Made by a program: the position numbers and the translations under genes. A stretch of 64,000 bases of DNA from NCBI GenBank assembly GCA_027036775.1, contig JALWDS010000001.1, positions 1-64,000 on the forward strand. Direction: 5' to 3'. This DNA comes from Archaeoglobaceae archaeon (GTDB lineage: Archaea; Halobacteriota; Archaeoglobi; Archaeoglobales; Archaeoglobaceae). A model generated the notes under the pieces. The model worked only from the letters and a program-made list of their open reading frames with translations, was not told where the DNA came from and searched no databases. Shown piece after piece: positions 25,664-34,396 of the stretch; the stretch's first letter is position 1; each line of letters starts with the position of its first letter.

Positions 25664-26833
25664 TCACCTCCTGAACCAATCCCTAACACCTATCCAAACC
25701 ACATCTGGAACTTCCTTAACCCTCGCTTCGTAACACATCTCGTAGGCCTTCTCTATATCCCAGTATGGTATGTCTCTACCTCCCAAACCCGCAACGAACC
25801 CTATCACCTTCGCGTTTGACTTTCCGTAGAGGGCGGATCGCACGTCGTGGAAGAGTGCTCCTCCTCCAAAACCGAAGCAGTTGTCCTTCTCTATAACGCC
25901 TATAACTTCGAAGTCCTTCAAAGCCCTAACGATCTCGTCCTTCGGGAAAGGACGATAAAGCCTCACCCTCACGAGTCCGACGTTCTTACCCTTCTCCCTC
26001 ATCCTGTCCACCACATCCTTTATCGTTCCCGCAAGGGAGCCCATAGTGACGAGAACTACGTCGGCGTCGTCCGTTCTGTATTCCTCAATCAAACCGTATC
26101 TCCTTCCGAAAATTTCACCGAACTTCTCATCTTCATCCTTCAAAACCCTTTTAGCTTCGTTCATGGCCTCATCCTGAACGAGCTTGAACTCCATGTAGTA
26201 GTTGGGATCCGCTATCGGCCCTATAGTTACGGGGTTTTCGGGGTCGAGTTTTATCGGCGGATCGTATTCTGGCAGGTAGTCGTCAACCAACCTCTGATCG
26301 GGAATGTCAACTGGCTCGTAGGTGTGCGTAAGAACGAATCCGTCCATGCAGACCATGAAGGGCAGAAGAACCTTTTCGGCAACCTTGTAAGCTTGAATGA
26401 CGGAATCCAAAGCCTCCTGATTTGTCTCAACGTAAACCTGAATCCATCCACAATCCCTAACAGCGGTGCTGTCGGACTGGTCATTCCAAATACTTATGGG
26501 AGCACTCAGAGCTCTGTTTGCGTTCACCATGACTATCGGCAGTCTCAAACCGCTCGCTATGAACAGGACTTCGAACATCAAGGCCAAGCCTTGGGACGAA
26601 GTTGCTGTAAATGTCCTCACTCCAGTTGCACTCGCACCGACGCAAACGCTCAGAGCGGAGTGTTCGGATTCAACTCTAACGAACTCCGCATCCAACTCGC
26701 CGTTGGCAACGAACTCCGCGAGATACTCCACTATGTGTGTTTGAGGGGTTATGGGATAAGCGGAAATAACCTTGGCTCTGCACAACTTGACCGCTTCGGC
26801 AACCGCTCTACTTCCCTCAACGATGTCCCTCAT
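25664..26833 (-). CDS. porA: Pyruvate:ferredoxin oxidoreductase alpha subunit
   Basis: 389 aa. Substrate and ThDP-contact signatures [69 protein letters not shown] and domain [23 protein letters not shown]. Oxidises pyruvate to acetyl-CoA and CO2 (or the reverse in CO2 fixation). Between porD and porB in the standard archaeal order gamma-delta-alpha-beta; ribosome-binding GAGGTGG precedes it. Confidence 0.95.
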   Translation of the reverse strand: MRDIVEGSRAVAEAVKLCRAKVISAYPITPQTHIVEYLAEFVANGELDAEFVRVESEHSALSVCVGASATGVRTFTATSSQGLALMFEVLFIASGLRLPIVMVNANRALSAPISIWNDQSDSTAVRDCGWIQVYVETNQEALDSVIQAYKVAEKVLLPFMVCMDGFVLTHTYEPVDIPDQRLVDDYLPEYDPPIKLDPENPVTIGPIADPNYYMEFKLVQDEAMNEAKRVLKDEDEKFGEIFGRRYGLIEEYRTDDADVVLVTMGSLAGTIKDVVDRMREKGKNVGLVRVRLYRPFPKDEIVRALKDFEVIGVIEKDNCFGFGGGALFHDVRSALYGKSNAKVIGFVAGLGGRDIPYWDIEKAYEMCYEARVKEVPDVVWIGVRDWFRR

Positions 26834-26842
26834 TTTACCACC

Positions 26843-27106
26843 TCACTTCTCCTCCAAAACCATCTCTATGGCGTTTGCGGGGCACTCGTTCGCACATATC
26901 CCACAACCCTTGCAGTAATCGTAGTTCGGTTGGAAGAATCCCTCTCTCCTAACGACGCAACCTTCTGGACAAACCAACCAGCAAGTTCCACATTTGATGC
27001 ACTTGTCGTGATCGTAAATAGGCTTGAAAGTTCTCCATCCCCCCGTCTTGTTGACGTCGCTGTAAACCATCTTCTTGAAAAAGTTCAGGTAACTCTCCAA
27101 AACCAT
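26843..27106 (-). CDS. porD: Pyruvate:ferredoxin oxidoreductase delta subunit (2[4Fe-4S] ferredoxin)
   Basis: 87 aa. Two ferredoxin clusters CIKCGTCWLVCPEGC and CKGCGICANECPANAI, passing electrons from ThDP to external ferredoxin. Of two adjacent ATGs (27109, 27106) the second is better spaced from GGAGGTGAT and overlaps the porG stop (TGATG). GGWRTFKP is a typical PorD segment. Confidence 0.94.
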   Translation of the reverse strand: MVLESYLNFFKKMVYSDVNKTGGWRTFKPIYDHDKCIKCGTCWLVCPEGCVVRREGFFQPNYDYCKGCGICANECPANAIEMVLEEK

Positions 27107-27651
27107 CATATCACCTCCTTAGAGATTTCGTAAGCGGTTTCGACCGCTTTAACGTTTACTTCAGCAATCTTAGGAGGTAACCTCTTTCTAACCGCCTTAA
27201 CGAGAGACTCCAAGCTGAACTCCTTCGTAATTCCCGCAAAGGCTCCAAGCATGACCGTGTTCACTATTGGTCTCTTTAAAATTTCCAAGGCTATTTTGGT
27301 GGCGTCCACGGTGTAAACCCTCGCCTTCGTGTTCAGGTTCAACTCCTCGGGATCCTTTTCCGTGTTCACTATTATCGCTCCATCATCCTTCAAACCCCTC
27401 GTAACGTCCACAACGCCTATGAGTGTTGAATCCTGGACTATGACGTAGTCGGGCTCGTAAATCTGACACCTCGTTCTTATGAAACTGTTACCTATCCTTG
27501 CAAAGGCGGTAACGGGTGCACCCCTCCTCTCAACACCGAAGCTTGGAAAGGCTTGAGAGTATTTGCCTTCGTAAAAGGCAGCTATTGCCAAAATTTCAGC
27601 TGCAGTAACGCTTCCCTGTCCGCCCCTACCGTGAATTCTAATCTCCTTCAT
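27106..27651 (-). CDS. porG: Pyruvate:ferredoxin oxidoreductase gamma subunit
   Basis: 181 aa. IRIHGRGGQGSVTAAEILAIAAFYEGKYSQAFPSFGVERRGAPVTAFARI in parts: GRGGQG and FGVERRGAPV are the CoA-domain hallmarks. Follows the FrhB-type gene by 4 bases and overlaps porD, so the whole set is one transcript. Confidence 0.95.
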   Translation of the reverse strand: MKEIRIHGRGGQGSVTAAEILAIAAFYEGKYSQAFPSFGVERRGAPVTAFARIGNSFIRTRCQIYEPDYVIVQDSTLIGVVDVTRGLKDDGAIIVNTEKDPEELNLNTKARVYTVDATKIALEILKRPIVNTVMLGAFAGITKEFSLESLVKAVRKRLPPKIAEVNVKAVETAYEISKEVI

Positions 27652-27655
27652 GGTA

Positions 27656-28690
27656 TCACCCCAGATGAGGCAAAAGAGTTGCGTAGCTGTAAACCGAACC
27701 TGAAGAGGAGATTATCTCGCTTCTACTCTTACACTCCTTAACGATCGGTCTCCAGTTCTCGTGTGACACCAAAACTGCGGAGTCTATGATACCCTTCTCC
27801 AAAGCGTAAACGAGCAAGGTGGTAACGACTCCTCCATCCTGTCCCCTAATTCCTATCTTGCTTCTGGCCGAAACGACGCTCAGATAGTATCCGAAATCCT
27901 CATCCCTCTTTCCCTTGAAGAGACTTCTTTCAATTTCGCTCTTAGGTAGCGAAGTTCTCGGACAGGCCAGATAGCAAAGGCCTCTCATCTGACACGTTTT
28001 GATCGACGGGAAAGAATCGACTTTAACGAAATCACACACAAGCTCGCACGCACCGCAGGAGGTGCACGCACCCTGCTCCACGACTTCATCGAGTAAATCT
28101 TTGAACACTTTGCCCTCACTCCTCTTTAAAATTTCCTCAACGCTCAAGTCTTCGTATAGAACCTTCAAACCCCTCTTCCTTCTCTCTTCAATCTCCCTCA
28201 AAGCACTCTCCCTCTTATCCCTGCAGAGCTTTCTTAGGGGTTTCAGGTTGACCTCCCCTACCTCCAAGTATCCATCCCTAACCGCGTTCGTAAAGATTTC
28301 CATCCCCCTTTCACTCCTGATTATCACCGTGCTCCATCCCCTTTCGCTTCCGACGCTTCCAACGCTTACGTCCGCGAGTTCCGCTGAGAAGTCGGGACAT
28401 ATTCTGCATCCGATTCTGACGTATGGCTTTCCATACTTGAGGGGTATCTCAAGGACCTCTTCACCCCTATAACAGAGGAGTTTTCCCTTCTTTATGTCGA
28501 ACCTATCGAAGTTCTCGGGCCTTTCTCCAAAATCTTCGAGAAGTGCTTTGAAGCATGTGAACATCCAGTTCTCTCTGCAGAAAAGTCCGATGACGAGTCC
28601 GAGTTTTGTATCGACGTTCAAGCGTTTTTTGAAAGTTTCCACCTTTCTGATTGCCTCTATTTGGCACGGTAAACCGACAACCGCTCTCAT
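27656..28690 (-). CDS. FrhB-type coenzyme F420/flavin iron-sulfur oxidoreductase, halves in swapped order
   Basis: 344 aa related to F420 hydrogenase/dehydrogenase beta subunits (FrhB/FdhB/FpoF). Canonical members run ferredoxin motifs, GqDGGvvt, GSkY, GlPCQ, then CRxCxDFxaELADisvGsvG. Here residue 6 is already GLPCQ (6-10), followed by LFCREN (37-42), CRICPDFSAELADVSVGSVGS (95-115) and STVIIRSERG; only then come the clusters CTSCGACELVC (209-219) and C233/C239/C243, GQDGGVVTTLL (283-293) and GSVYSYATLLPHL at the very end (331-343), where a normal protein would continue into GLPCQ. It is thus an apparent circular permutation with nothing visibly lost. It heads the porGDAB-hdrA operon. Confidence 0.85.
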   Translation of the reverse strand: MRAVVGLPCQIEAIRKVETFKKRLNVDTKLGLVIGLFCRENWMFTCFKALLEDFGERPENFDRFDIKKGKLLCYRGEEVLEIPLKYGKPYVRIGCRICPDFSAELADVSVGSVGSERGWSTVIIRSERGMEIFTNAVRDGYLEVGEVNLKPLRKLCRDKRESALREIEERRKRGLKVLYEDLSVEEILKRSEGKVFKDLLDEVVEQGACTSCGACELVCDFVKVDSFPSIKTCQMRGLCYLACPRTSLPKSEIERSLFKGKRDEDFGYYLSVVSARSKIGIRGQDGGVVTTLLVYALEKGIIDSAVLVSHENWRPIVKECKSRSEIISSSGSVYSYATLLPHLG

Positions 28691-28754
28691 TCAACGATCG
28701 ACTAAGTGATAGCTATTTAACTTTTATCATTATCAATCATTGACTATTTTCAAT

Positions 28755-29089
28755 TCGACGATTGTGGTGGGCACGCCTCGGGTCGATCCACCTTACGGGA
28801 GCCCGTTCGGCAAAGCCTCTCCTCCCCGCACCCCCGAGAGCGCCGGTCGTCCGGGGTTAGCCTGCTCCCTTCCGGGCCTGGGCCGGTTCCCCCGGCAAAC
28901 ACGGCGGGACATCCCTCCAGATGCCCCAACCGTGACCGCCGACCCCTCGGGACGGGGACTCTACAAGGCCTTGCCGAACGGTCACCCCCGCTCGGTGGAC
29001 CTTCCCTCGGCTTCGGCCCCCGCGTATCGACGGTTTCGGGTTACAGGGGACGCCGAACCCCCCGGCCTAGCCCACCGACAATCGGTCTG
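28755..29089 (-). ncRNA. Signal recognition particle (7S) RNA
   Basis: Archaeal SRP RNA on the minus strand, very GC-rich. The 5' region GGTGGGCTAGGCCGGGGGG pairs with itself and the far end: CGATTGT near 29080 pairs with ACAATCG near 28760, closing helix 1/5, and GGTGGGC pairs with GCCCACC. The 5' Alu domain carries GTAACCCGAAACCG. The helix 8 SRP54-binding motif GGAAGGGAGCAGG lies near 28870-28882, followed by CTAACCCCGG. SRP19, SRP54 and SecY partners act with it in membrane targeting. Ends are approximate. Confidence 0.95.
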
Positions 29090-29120
29090 ATAAGTTGTAT
29101 TAAACGTTTTCGTAGCAAAC

Positions 29121-29131
29121 GTATTTATTGG
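29121..29131. promoter_or_regulatory. A/T box shared by SRP RNA and cinA-like gene
   Basis: GTATTTATTGG lies about 25 bases before the ATG at 29149 on the plus strand and, read as CCAATAAATAC, about 30 bases before the SRP RNA 5' end on the minus strand; ACGTTTAATAC (29099-29109) is a second minus-strand candidate. Confidence 0.4.
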
Positions 29132-29148
29132 ATTTGAATATTGCGAAT

Positions 29149-29832
29149 ATGGAGTTCGTAATAATCAGCGTCGGAAACGAGATACTGAGCGGTGATATTG
29201 CAAACACGAACGCGACGTACATAGCGAGAAGGCTGACAAAGAAGGGACACAAGGTCGTAAAGATGATAGTGATTCCGGACGATGTCGATGCAATCGCCAA
29301 AGAGGTTGGAGAAAATCTTGAAAGCTTCGTTGTAGTTACGGGCGGTTTGGGAGCCACTCACGATGACGTTACGACCGAAGGGATAGCCAAGGCTTTAAAC
29401 AGAAAGCTCGTGCTTTACGAGGACGTTTTGAAGGAGTTGAAGGAGAGGTTTCCAAAGGCGAACGAAGAGGCTCTAAAAAAGGTTTGCACGTTTCCAGAGG
29501 GTGCGGAAGTTGTTAGAAACGACGTAGGAGTTGCTCCGGGGTATTTGGTTGAAAACGTTTTGGTCATGCCCGGTGTTCCTGCGGAGATGGAGGACGTTTT
29601 CGAGAAGGTCTTGCCGAGGTTCGGTGAGAGGAGTTACTACGAGGAAACGTTGATAGTTTACAAGAAGGAGAGCGAGATGCTCGAAGAACTCAATAGAGTC
29701 GTGGAGGAGTTCAAAGACGTTCAGATAGGTTCATACCCAAAGGAGGGATACGTTGTGATAAAGTTCTCTGGGGAAAATCTGGAGAGAGTTAGGAAGGCGA
29801 AAGAGACTTTAAAAGAGCTTTTGGGAATATGA
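29149..29832 (+). CDS. CinA-like molybdopterin-binding-fold protein
   Basis: 227 aa from the ATG at 29149 (MEFVIISVGNEILSGDIANTNA); a TTG at 29128 lies in the TATA box. MoCF/MoaB-like fold: NEILSGDIANTNATYIARRL, VTGGLGATHDDVTTEGIAKAL, GVAPGYL, VMPGVPAEMEDVF. Full CinA also has a C-terminal nicotinamide-mononucleotide deamidase domain, absent here, so this is the stand-alone archaeal form; the reaction is not established. Coupled (4-base overlap) to the riboflavin reductase gene. Confidence 0.85.
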   Translation: MEFVIISVGNEILSGDIANTNATYIARRLTKKGHKVVKMIVIPDDVDAIAKEVGENLESFVVVTGGLGATHDDVTTEGIAKALNRKLVLYEDVLKELKERFPKANEEALKKVCTFPEGAEVVRNDVGVAPGYLVENVLVMPGVPAEMEDVFEKVLPRFGERSYYEETLIVYKKESEMLEELNRVVEEFKDVQIGSYPKEGYVVIKFSGENLERVRKAKETLKELLGI

Positions 29833-30497
29833 AGAGGCCTTTCGTTTTTATAAACGTTGCGTCGAGCGTTGACGGTAAGATCAGTAACGAAAAGAGGGTG
29901 CAAGTTAAAATATCCTCTCCAGAGGATTTCAAGAGAGTTGACGAGCTGAGAGCCAAGAGCGATGCTATAATGGTCGGAATTGGAACCGTTCTGTCTGACG
30001 ATCCAAGGCTGACGGTTAAAAGTGAAGAACTGAGATTTGAGAGGGTTAAAAGGGGTTTACCCCCCAATCCGTTGAGGGTCGTCGTTGACAGCAAATGCAG
30101 GATTCCCTTAAACGCCAAAGTTTTGGACGGATCAGCAAAAACTTTGATAGCGGTATCCGAGAGGGCGGACTTTGAAAAGGTGGAGACTTTGAGGAGAATG
30201 GGGGTTGACGTTTTAGTTTGCGGTGAGGAGAAGGTTGACTTGAGGGGGTTGATGAAAAACCTTTACGATTTCGGAGTTAGAATCCTCATGGTCGAGGGAG
30301 GTGCAACTCTAAATTGGGCACTTCTAAAAGAGAGGCTCGTTGATGAGATATGCGTTTACTACGGAAACGTCATAATCGGCGGTTCGAAGTCACCAACTAT
30401 CGTGGACGGAAGGAGCTTCGATCCACCCATAAATCTCGAACTCGTTGAGGTCAAAAGGTTGGGAAGCGGAGTTTTGACGAGGTGGATATTGAAGTAG
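29829..30497 (+). CDS. 2,5-diamino-6-ribosylamino-pyrimidinone 5'-phosphate reductase
   Basis: 222 aa, RibD C-terminal/dihydrofolate reductase-like fold; the archaeal enzyme (RIB7-type) reduces the ribosyl group in riboflavin and F420 precursor synthesis. Seen: FINVASSVDGKISNE, AKSDAIMVGIGTVLSDDPRLTV, NPLRVVVDSKCRIPL, ILMVEGGATLNWALLKERLVDEI and a C-terminal NADPH-domain end. Length fits the single-domain archaeal form. Confidence 0.9.
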   Translation: MKRPFVFINVASSVDGKISNEKRVQVKISSPEDFKRVDELRAKSDAIMVGIGTVLSDDPRLTVKSEELRFERVKRGLPPNPLRVVVDSKCRIPLNAKVLDGSAKTLIAVSERADFEKVETLRRMGVDVLVCGEEKVDLRGLMKNLYDFGVRILMVEGGATLNWALLKERLVDEICVYYGNVIIGGSKSPTIVDGRSFDPPINLELVEVKRLGSGVLTRWILK

Positions 30498-30546
30498 CTT
30501 TCAAAAATTTCGAAAAAGTTATCTATTTGATATTAGTCGATGTGAC

Positions 30547-31509
30547 ATGACGCACCACGTGGTTTACGTTGTGGGACACATGAACCCAGACACGGATTCG
30601 GTCTGTTCTGCGATAGTGTTCGCACACCTTTTGAACGAGTGGAGGAAGAAGGACGGACTTGTAAAGCTGGAGAAAGAGGCGGTTCCAGCGATACAGGGTG
30701 AACCAAATCCAGAAACTAAGTTCGTCCTCGAGAAGTTCGGATTCGATGTTCCGAAGAAGCTTGAGGATGCGGAAGGAAAGACGTTAGCCTTGGTCGACTT
30801 CAGCGAGAAATCTCAGGCTCCAAAGAACATAGACAAAGCGGAGATAGTTGCAATCGTCGATCACCACAAGATAGGGGACATAACGACACCTAACCCGATC
30901 CTCTTCGTCAACATGCCCGTTGGATGCACGGGAACTGTTCTAAAGCTACTCTTCGACTGGACAGGCGTGGAGATAACGAAGGAGCTGGCGGGACTTATGC
31001 TCTCGTCCATTCTGAGCGACACCGTGATATTCAAGTCCGCAACGACGACGGATTTGGACAAGAAGGTTGCGGAAGAACTCGCAAAGATAGCAGGAATTGA
31101 CAACATAGTCCAGTTCGGTATTGACATAAAGTGCAAGTTGGCTGACGTTAGCGGTTTGAGTGCGAGGGAAATAATAACGAGGGACTTCAAGGACTTCGAC
31201 ATGGCTGGCAAGAAGGTTGGAATTGGACAAGTTGAACTCGTGGACCTGAGAGTGGTTCAGGATAGAATCGACGAGATATACGAGGAGATGAAAAAGATGA
31301 AGGAGGAAGGTGGATACGCGGGAGTTTTCCTAATGCTCACAGACATAATGAAGGAGGGGACGGAGCTTTTGGTCGTAACGGACTATCCGCAGGTCGTGGA
31401 GATAGCCTTTGGAAAGAAGCTTGAAGGAAAGAGCGTTTGGTTAGATGGGGTGATGTCAAGGAAGAAACAGGTCGTTCCACCACTACAAAAGGCCTTCGAA
31501 CAGGTCTAA
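30547..31509 (+). CDS. ppaC: Manganese-dependent inorganic pyrophosphatase (family II)
   Basis: 320 aa. DHH-type signature: YVVGHMNPDTDSVCSA (metal-binding His and Asp), LVDFSEKSQAPKNI, AIVDHHKIGD (DHH), then CTGTVLKLLF, LMLSSILSDTVIFKSATTTDLDK, and the DHHA2 end SRKKQVVPPLQKAF. Hydrolyses pyrophosphate from biosynthesis. TATA-like AAGTTATCTATTTGATATT lies upstream; monocistronic. Confidence 0.95.
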   Translation: MTHHVVYVVGHMNPDTDSVCSAIVFAHLLNEWRKKDGLVKLEKEAVPAIQGEPNPETKFVLEKFGFDVPKKLEDAEGKTLALVDFSEKSQAPKNIDKAEIVAIVDHHKIGDITTPNPILFVNMPVGCTGTVLKLLFDWTGVEITKELAGLMLSSILSDTVIFKSATTTDLDKKVAEELAKIAGIDNIVQFGIDIKCKLADVSGLSAREIITRDFKDFDMAGKKVGIGQVELVDLRVVQDRIDEIYEEMKKMKEEGGYAGVFLMLTDIMKEGTELLVVTDYPQVVEIAFGKKLEGKSVWLDGVMSRKKQVVPPLQKAFEQV

Positions 31510-31526
31510 TTTTTTTCTTTTACACA

Positions 31527-31537
31527 AGTTTTAAAAA
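31527..31537 (+). promoter_or_regulatory. TATA box of zinc-ribbon gene
   Basis: AGTTTTAAAAA starts about 30 bases before the ATG at 31558; leaderless arrangement. Confidence 0.5.
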
Positions 31538-31557
31538 CTGTTTTGGCGATTAAATTT

Positions 31558-31749
31558 ATGCCGGGTATAGTTCCCCACAGGCACTGCATCGTTTGTGGTA
31601 AAGCCATAGAGCCCGATAAAACCTTCTGCAGTGACGAGTGCAAGGAGGTTTGGGAGAAGGAGAAGAAGAGGCAGAGATACTTTTCGCTTCTAATGCTCGC
31701 ACTACTTTTCATACTGATGTTTCTGATATTCTTCACCGCTCCTCGCTAA
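31558..31749 (+). CDS. Zinc-ribbon membrane protein (DUF2116-like)
   Basis: 63 aa from the ATG at 31558 (MPGIVPHRHCIVCGKAIEPDKTFCSDEC). Four Cys in CIVCG and CSDEC form a treble-clef/zinc ribbon, followed by KEVWEKEKKRQR and a single C-terminal transmembrane helix. Small archaeal proteins of this layout belong to DUF2116. The last 48 bases overlap the 3' end of cmk on the other strand. Confidence 0.75.
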   Translation: MPGIVPHRHCIVCGKAIEPDKTFCSDECKEVWEKEKKRQRYFSLLMLALLFILMFLIFFTAPR

Positions 31750-32259
31750 CTCGAAGGCTTTCAAAATTATTTCCACTATCTCTTCGGGCCTAAACTTCCC
31801 AGAGTTGATTGCGATGTGATAAATCGTTATGTCATCCAAGTCAATGCTGTAGAACTTCTTGTATCTCCTCTTTTCCAACTCCTCCCTCCTCTTGGTTTCT
31901 ACCCTCGCCCTACTTATCTCTATTCCCTCCCTCTTCGCTATCCTCTCATACCTGACGTCTGGATCCGCATATATCCAAACCTTAAAGGCGTCCTTTATCA
32001 TCCATCCCGACAACCTTCCCTCCACTACAACGTTGTCCTCCTTCTCCGCAAGTTCCCTCTGCAGTCTGTCGATGTATAGATCGATCTCGGGATTATCTTC
32101 AGCGTATTGGCTGAACTCCTCCAACGTCATCCCCCTCTCCATTGCAAGCCTTCTAAAAACGTCTCCAGCTGAGATCAACTTCCATCCGAGCCTCTCAGCC
32201 AGAAGCCTTGCAACCGTAGTTGTCCCACTCCCGGGCAGGCCCGATATGGTTATCTTCAT
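31702..32259 (-). CDS. cmk: Cytidylate kinase (archaeal CMP kinase)
   Basis: 185 aa. P-loop ISGLPGSGTTTVARLLAERLG (SGTTT in place of SGKT is normal for archaeal Cmk), SAGDVFRRLA, and VVEGRLSGWM. Sits at the end of the ribosomal superoperon after DUF106, its usual archaeal place. Overlaps the convergent zinc-ribbon gene by 48 bases. Confidence 0.92.
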   Translation of the reverse strand: MKITISGLPGSGTTTVARLLAERLGWKLISAGDVFRRLAMERGMTLEEFSQYAEDNPEIDLYIDRLQRELAEKEDNVVVEGRLSGWMIKDAFKVWIYADPDVRYERIAKREGIEISRARVETKRREELEKRRYKKFYSIDLDDITIYHIAINSGKFRPEEIVEIILKAFELARSGEEYQKHQYEK

Positions 32260-32265
32260 GAAGCA

Positions 32266-32886
32266 TCACTCCTGCAGAATTCTCCTAAACACCTGACCAA
32301 CCGCAATGGAACATAGGAAATACCAGAAGAGCCACCATGGAACTATAAAGGAATCGCTGACGTGAATATCTCCAGCAAAAGGGACCGTTACGTTAAACGG
32401 GCTCACCATGCTGTAGTAACTCCCGCCGTGGTATCCGACGTTGCCTATGTTGTATATCACATACCAGAGCCAGACCCAGATGGGGATGGTCACAACGACG
32501 GTGTAAAACATCGTTCTGAAGTTCATGTTCATGAGTTGGGTCTGTATCCTTTGGATCTCCTCCTTCTCCTTCTCCAACTGCTTCAAAAGAAATTGGTTGT
32601 TCTCCTTCATGGCCTTGAGGTATCTCTTCTGAAAGTCGGATATCCTACGTTGTGCCTCAACCATGAATCTGTGATCCACGGTAAACCTCTGTATTACTGA
32701 TGAGTAGAGAGCGGTAAAAGTTGCAAGAACGAATATGACGACGTGAATCTTACCCAAGTTCAAAAGGGGGTGGAGTATGCTGTCCATCAACTGAGCCAAG
32801 GCCACCCTGAACTGGGGAACGAATATTCCTATGAAGAGGATTACTCCGATTACCAGCATCAGATTCCTTAAGACGTTCTTCATCAC
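32266..32886 (-). CDS. DUF106/EMC3-TMCO1 family membrane insertase-like protein
   Basis: 206 aa, three transmembrane helices with a cytoplasmic coiled coil between the first and second (about 88-115, KAMKENNQFLLKQLEKEKEEIQR). This is the archaeal Oxa1-superfamily protein (EMC3/TMCO1/Get1 relatives, pfam DUF106), proposed to aid membrane protein insertion with SecY. It overlaps the secY stop by 4 bases, in keeping with that partnership. Confidence 0.9.
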   Translation of the reverse strand: MMKNVLRNLMLVIGVILFIGIFVPQFRVALAQLMDSILHPLLNLGKIHVVIFVLATFTALYSSVIQRFTVDHRFMVEAQRRISDFQKRYLKAMKENNQFLLKQLEKEKEEIQRIQTQLMNMNFRTMFYTVVVTIPIWVWLWYVIYNIGNVGYHGGSYYSMVSPFNVTVPFAGDIHVSDSFIVPWWLFWYFLCSIAVGQVFRRILQE

Positions 32887-34394
32887 TCCTCACCCAAGAA
32901 CTTTCTGAGCATAGGATGCATCTCGGTCAACTGTTCCCTCGTCAAATCTTCGTAGTACTGATAGGCTATGCTGACGGCCAAAAGCAAACCGGTTCCGCTG
33001 ACCTTACCGACTGTTCCGAGCATGTTCGCTATTAGCGTTAGCAAACCTATTATAGCACCTCCCAGAACCGTGACCTTGGGTATGTATCTGCTCAGGATTT
33101 TTTCCAAAACCTGCGGAGACTTTCTAAATCCCGGAATCTGAAGCCCGGATTTTGCTATTTGACTTGCAACCGTTTTAGCATCCATTCCACTCGTTTCGAC
33201 CCAGAATATGGCAAACAAAACGCCTCCAACGATAAGTATGGTCGCGTCGACGAGTAGGTGCGTGTATATCAGCCAATCTGGTGTGTTTGCGAAGTATGGG
33301 GCTAAGAAGTTTCTGTTCGGATCCTTCAGAAGCGAAGGAACCCAATCGTATGGACTTCTAATTGGAGAGAGCAGATACATCAGACCCGATATGGGAACTA
33401 CACTCCCACCGGGAGTTACGACGTAATCACCGAGTATCTTTATGCCGTTCCTGTATAGAACGAATCCGAACGTGACTATCAAAGCCTGCAAAGCTCTGAC
33501 GAATATCATCGGCAGAACGCTTGCGTAGATCAACTTTATGGGATACCTACCCCTTGCACCTCTCACCAAATGGTGTGCGAGCGGAATTTCAACCCTCGTT
33601 CCCTCAGCGAATACGACCAGCAGTATTATGATTAAGGTCGTAATTAGGGCCAAGATACCTCCGTCTATGAAAAGGGTAATCAAACCGTTTGCGGACAGGA
33701 GGTAGCTGATTGGATAGTGCTGGAATATCCAAAACAGTCTTGGAAACACTCCTGGAGGCATTCCACCACGTGGGTTAAACCAGTTGAACAGCCCTATAAC
33801 CATGGCCTGAGATATGCTTGCCAGTATGAAGAGACTGACTCCACTTCCTATCCCCCACTTGGATACGACTTCGTCCATGTAAACTATCAAAACTCCACCG
33901 ATGAAGAGTTGGAGGAATATGAGGAGGGATATGAGGGAAGGGGGAACTCCCAAAGCGTTTGCAATATCCAAGTTCGGCCTTAAAAGACCACCTGCAACTT
34001 GGGGAAACGCCTCCAAAGCTATCATCACAAATACCAAAAACCTCTGAAAGTCCTGATACGTGGCTTGATCGTCGGGATTTGTTAAATCCAAATTAATTAT
34101 ACCTGCACCGACCAAAAGCTGTAAAACTATAGATGCGGTAACTATGGGCCCTATACCCAGAGCGAGGATGGAGCCGGTTGCTCCAGCGAAAAAGGCTCTA
34201 TACTGAGCGAATATATCAATGGAATGGGGATCCAAACCGAAGACGGGAACGTTCACGAGGAGGAAGTAGAGTAACAGAATTGCAACTGTCCAACCGAACT
34301 TCTCCTTAAACGGAACGTGACCCTTTGGCCTTTCTACACTCGGAATTCTCTCGAAGTAAGGTTGCAATCTCCTCAGGACATCGTTGATGTCCAT
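32883..34394 (-). CDS. secY: Preprotein translocase subunit SecY
   Basis: 503 aa from the ATG at 34394, better spaced from GAGGG than the ATG at 34400. Ten transmembrane helices; plug and lateral-gate region LGIGPIVTASIVLQLLVGAG; IGSGVSLFILASISQAM; C-terminal helices end SIAYQYYEDLTREQLTEMHPML. Forms the Sec channel with SecE and Sec61beta, which are not in the window. The gene order L15-secY is conserved. Confidence 0.95.
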   Translation of the reverse strand: MDINDVLRRLQPYFERIPSVERPKGHVPFKEKFGWTVAILLLYFLLVNVPVFGLDPHSIDIFAQYRAFFAGATGSILALGIGPIVTASIVLQLLVGAGIINLDLTNPDDQATYQDFQRFLVFVMIALEAFPQVAGGLLRPNLDIANALGVPPSLISLLIFLQLFIGGVLIVYMDEVVSKWGIGSGVSLFILASISQAMVIGLFNWFNPRGGMPPGVFPRLFWIFQHYPISYLLSANGLITLFIDGGILALITTLIIILLVVFAEGTRVEIPLAHHLVRGARGRYPIKLIYASVLPMIFVRALQALIVTFGFVLYRNGIKILGDYVVTPGGSVVPISGLMYLLSPIRSPYDWVPSLLKDPNRNFLAPYFANTPDWLIYTHLLVDATILIVGGVLFAIFWVETSGMDAKTVASQIAKSGLQIPGFRKSPQVLEKILSRYIPKVTVLGGAIIGLLTLIANMLGTVGKVSGTGLLLAVSIAYQYYEDLTREQLTEMHPMLRKFLGEE

Positions 34395-34396
34395 AG

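Noticed and set aside
25847-27133. 428-codon plus-strand frame opposite porA and porD
   Set aside because: Antisense shadow created by codon bias; the minus strand encodes complete, conserved POR subunits.
28740-29090. 116-codon plus-strand frame in the GC-rich block
   Set aside because: Pro/Arg-rich and opposite the SRP RNA, whose helices explain the GC content.
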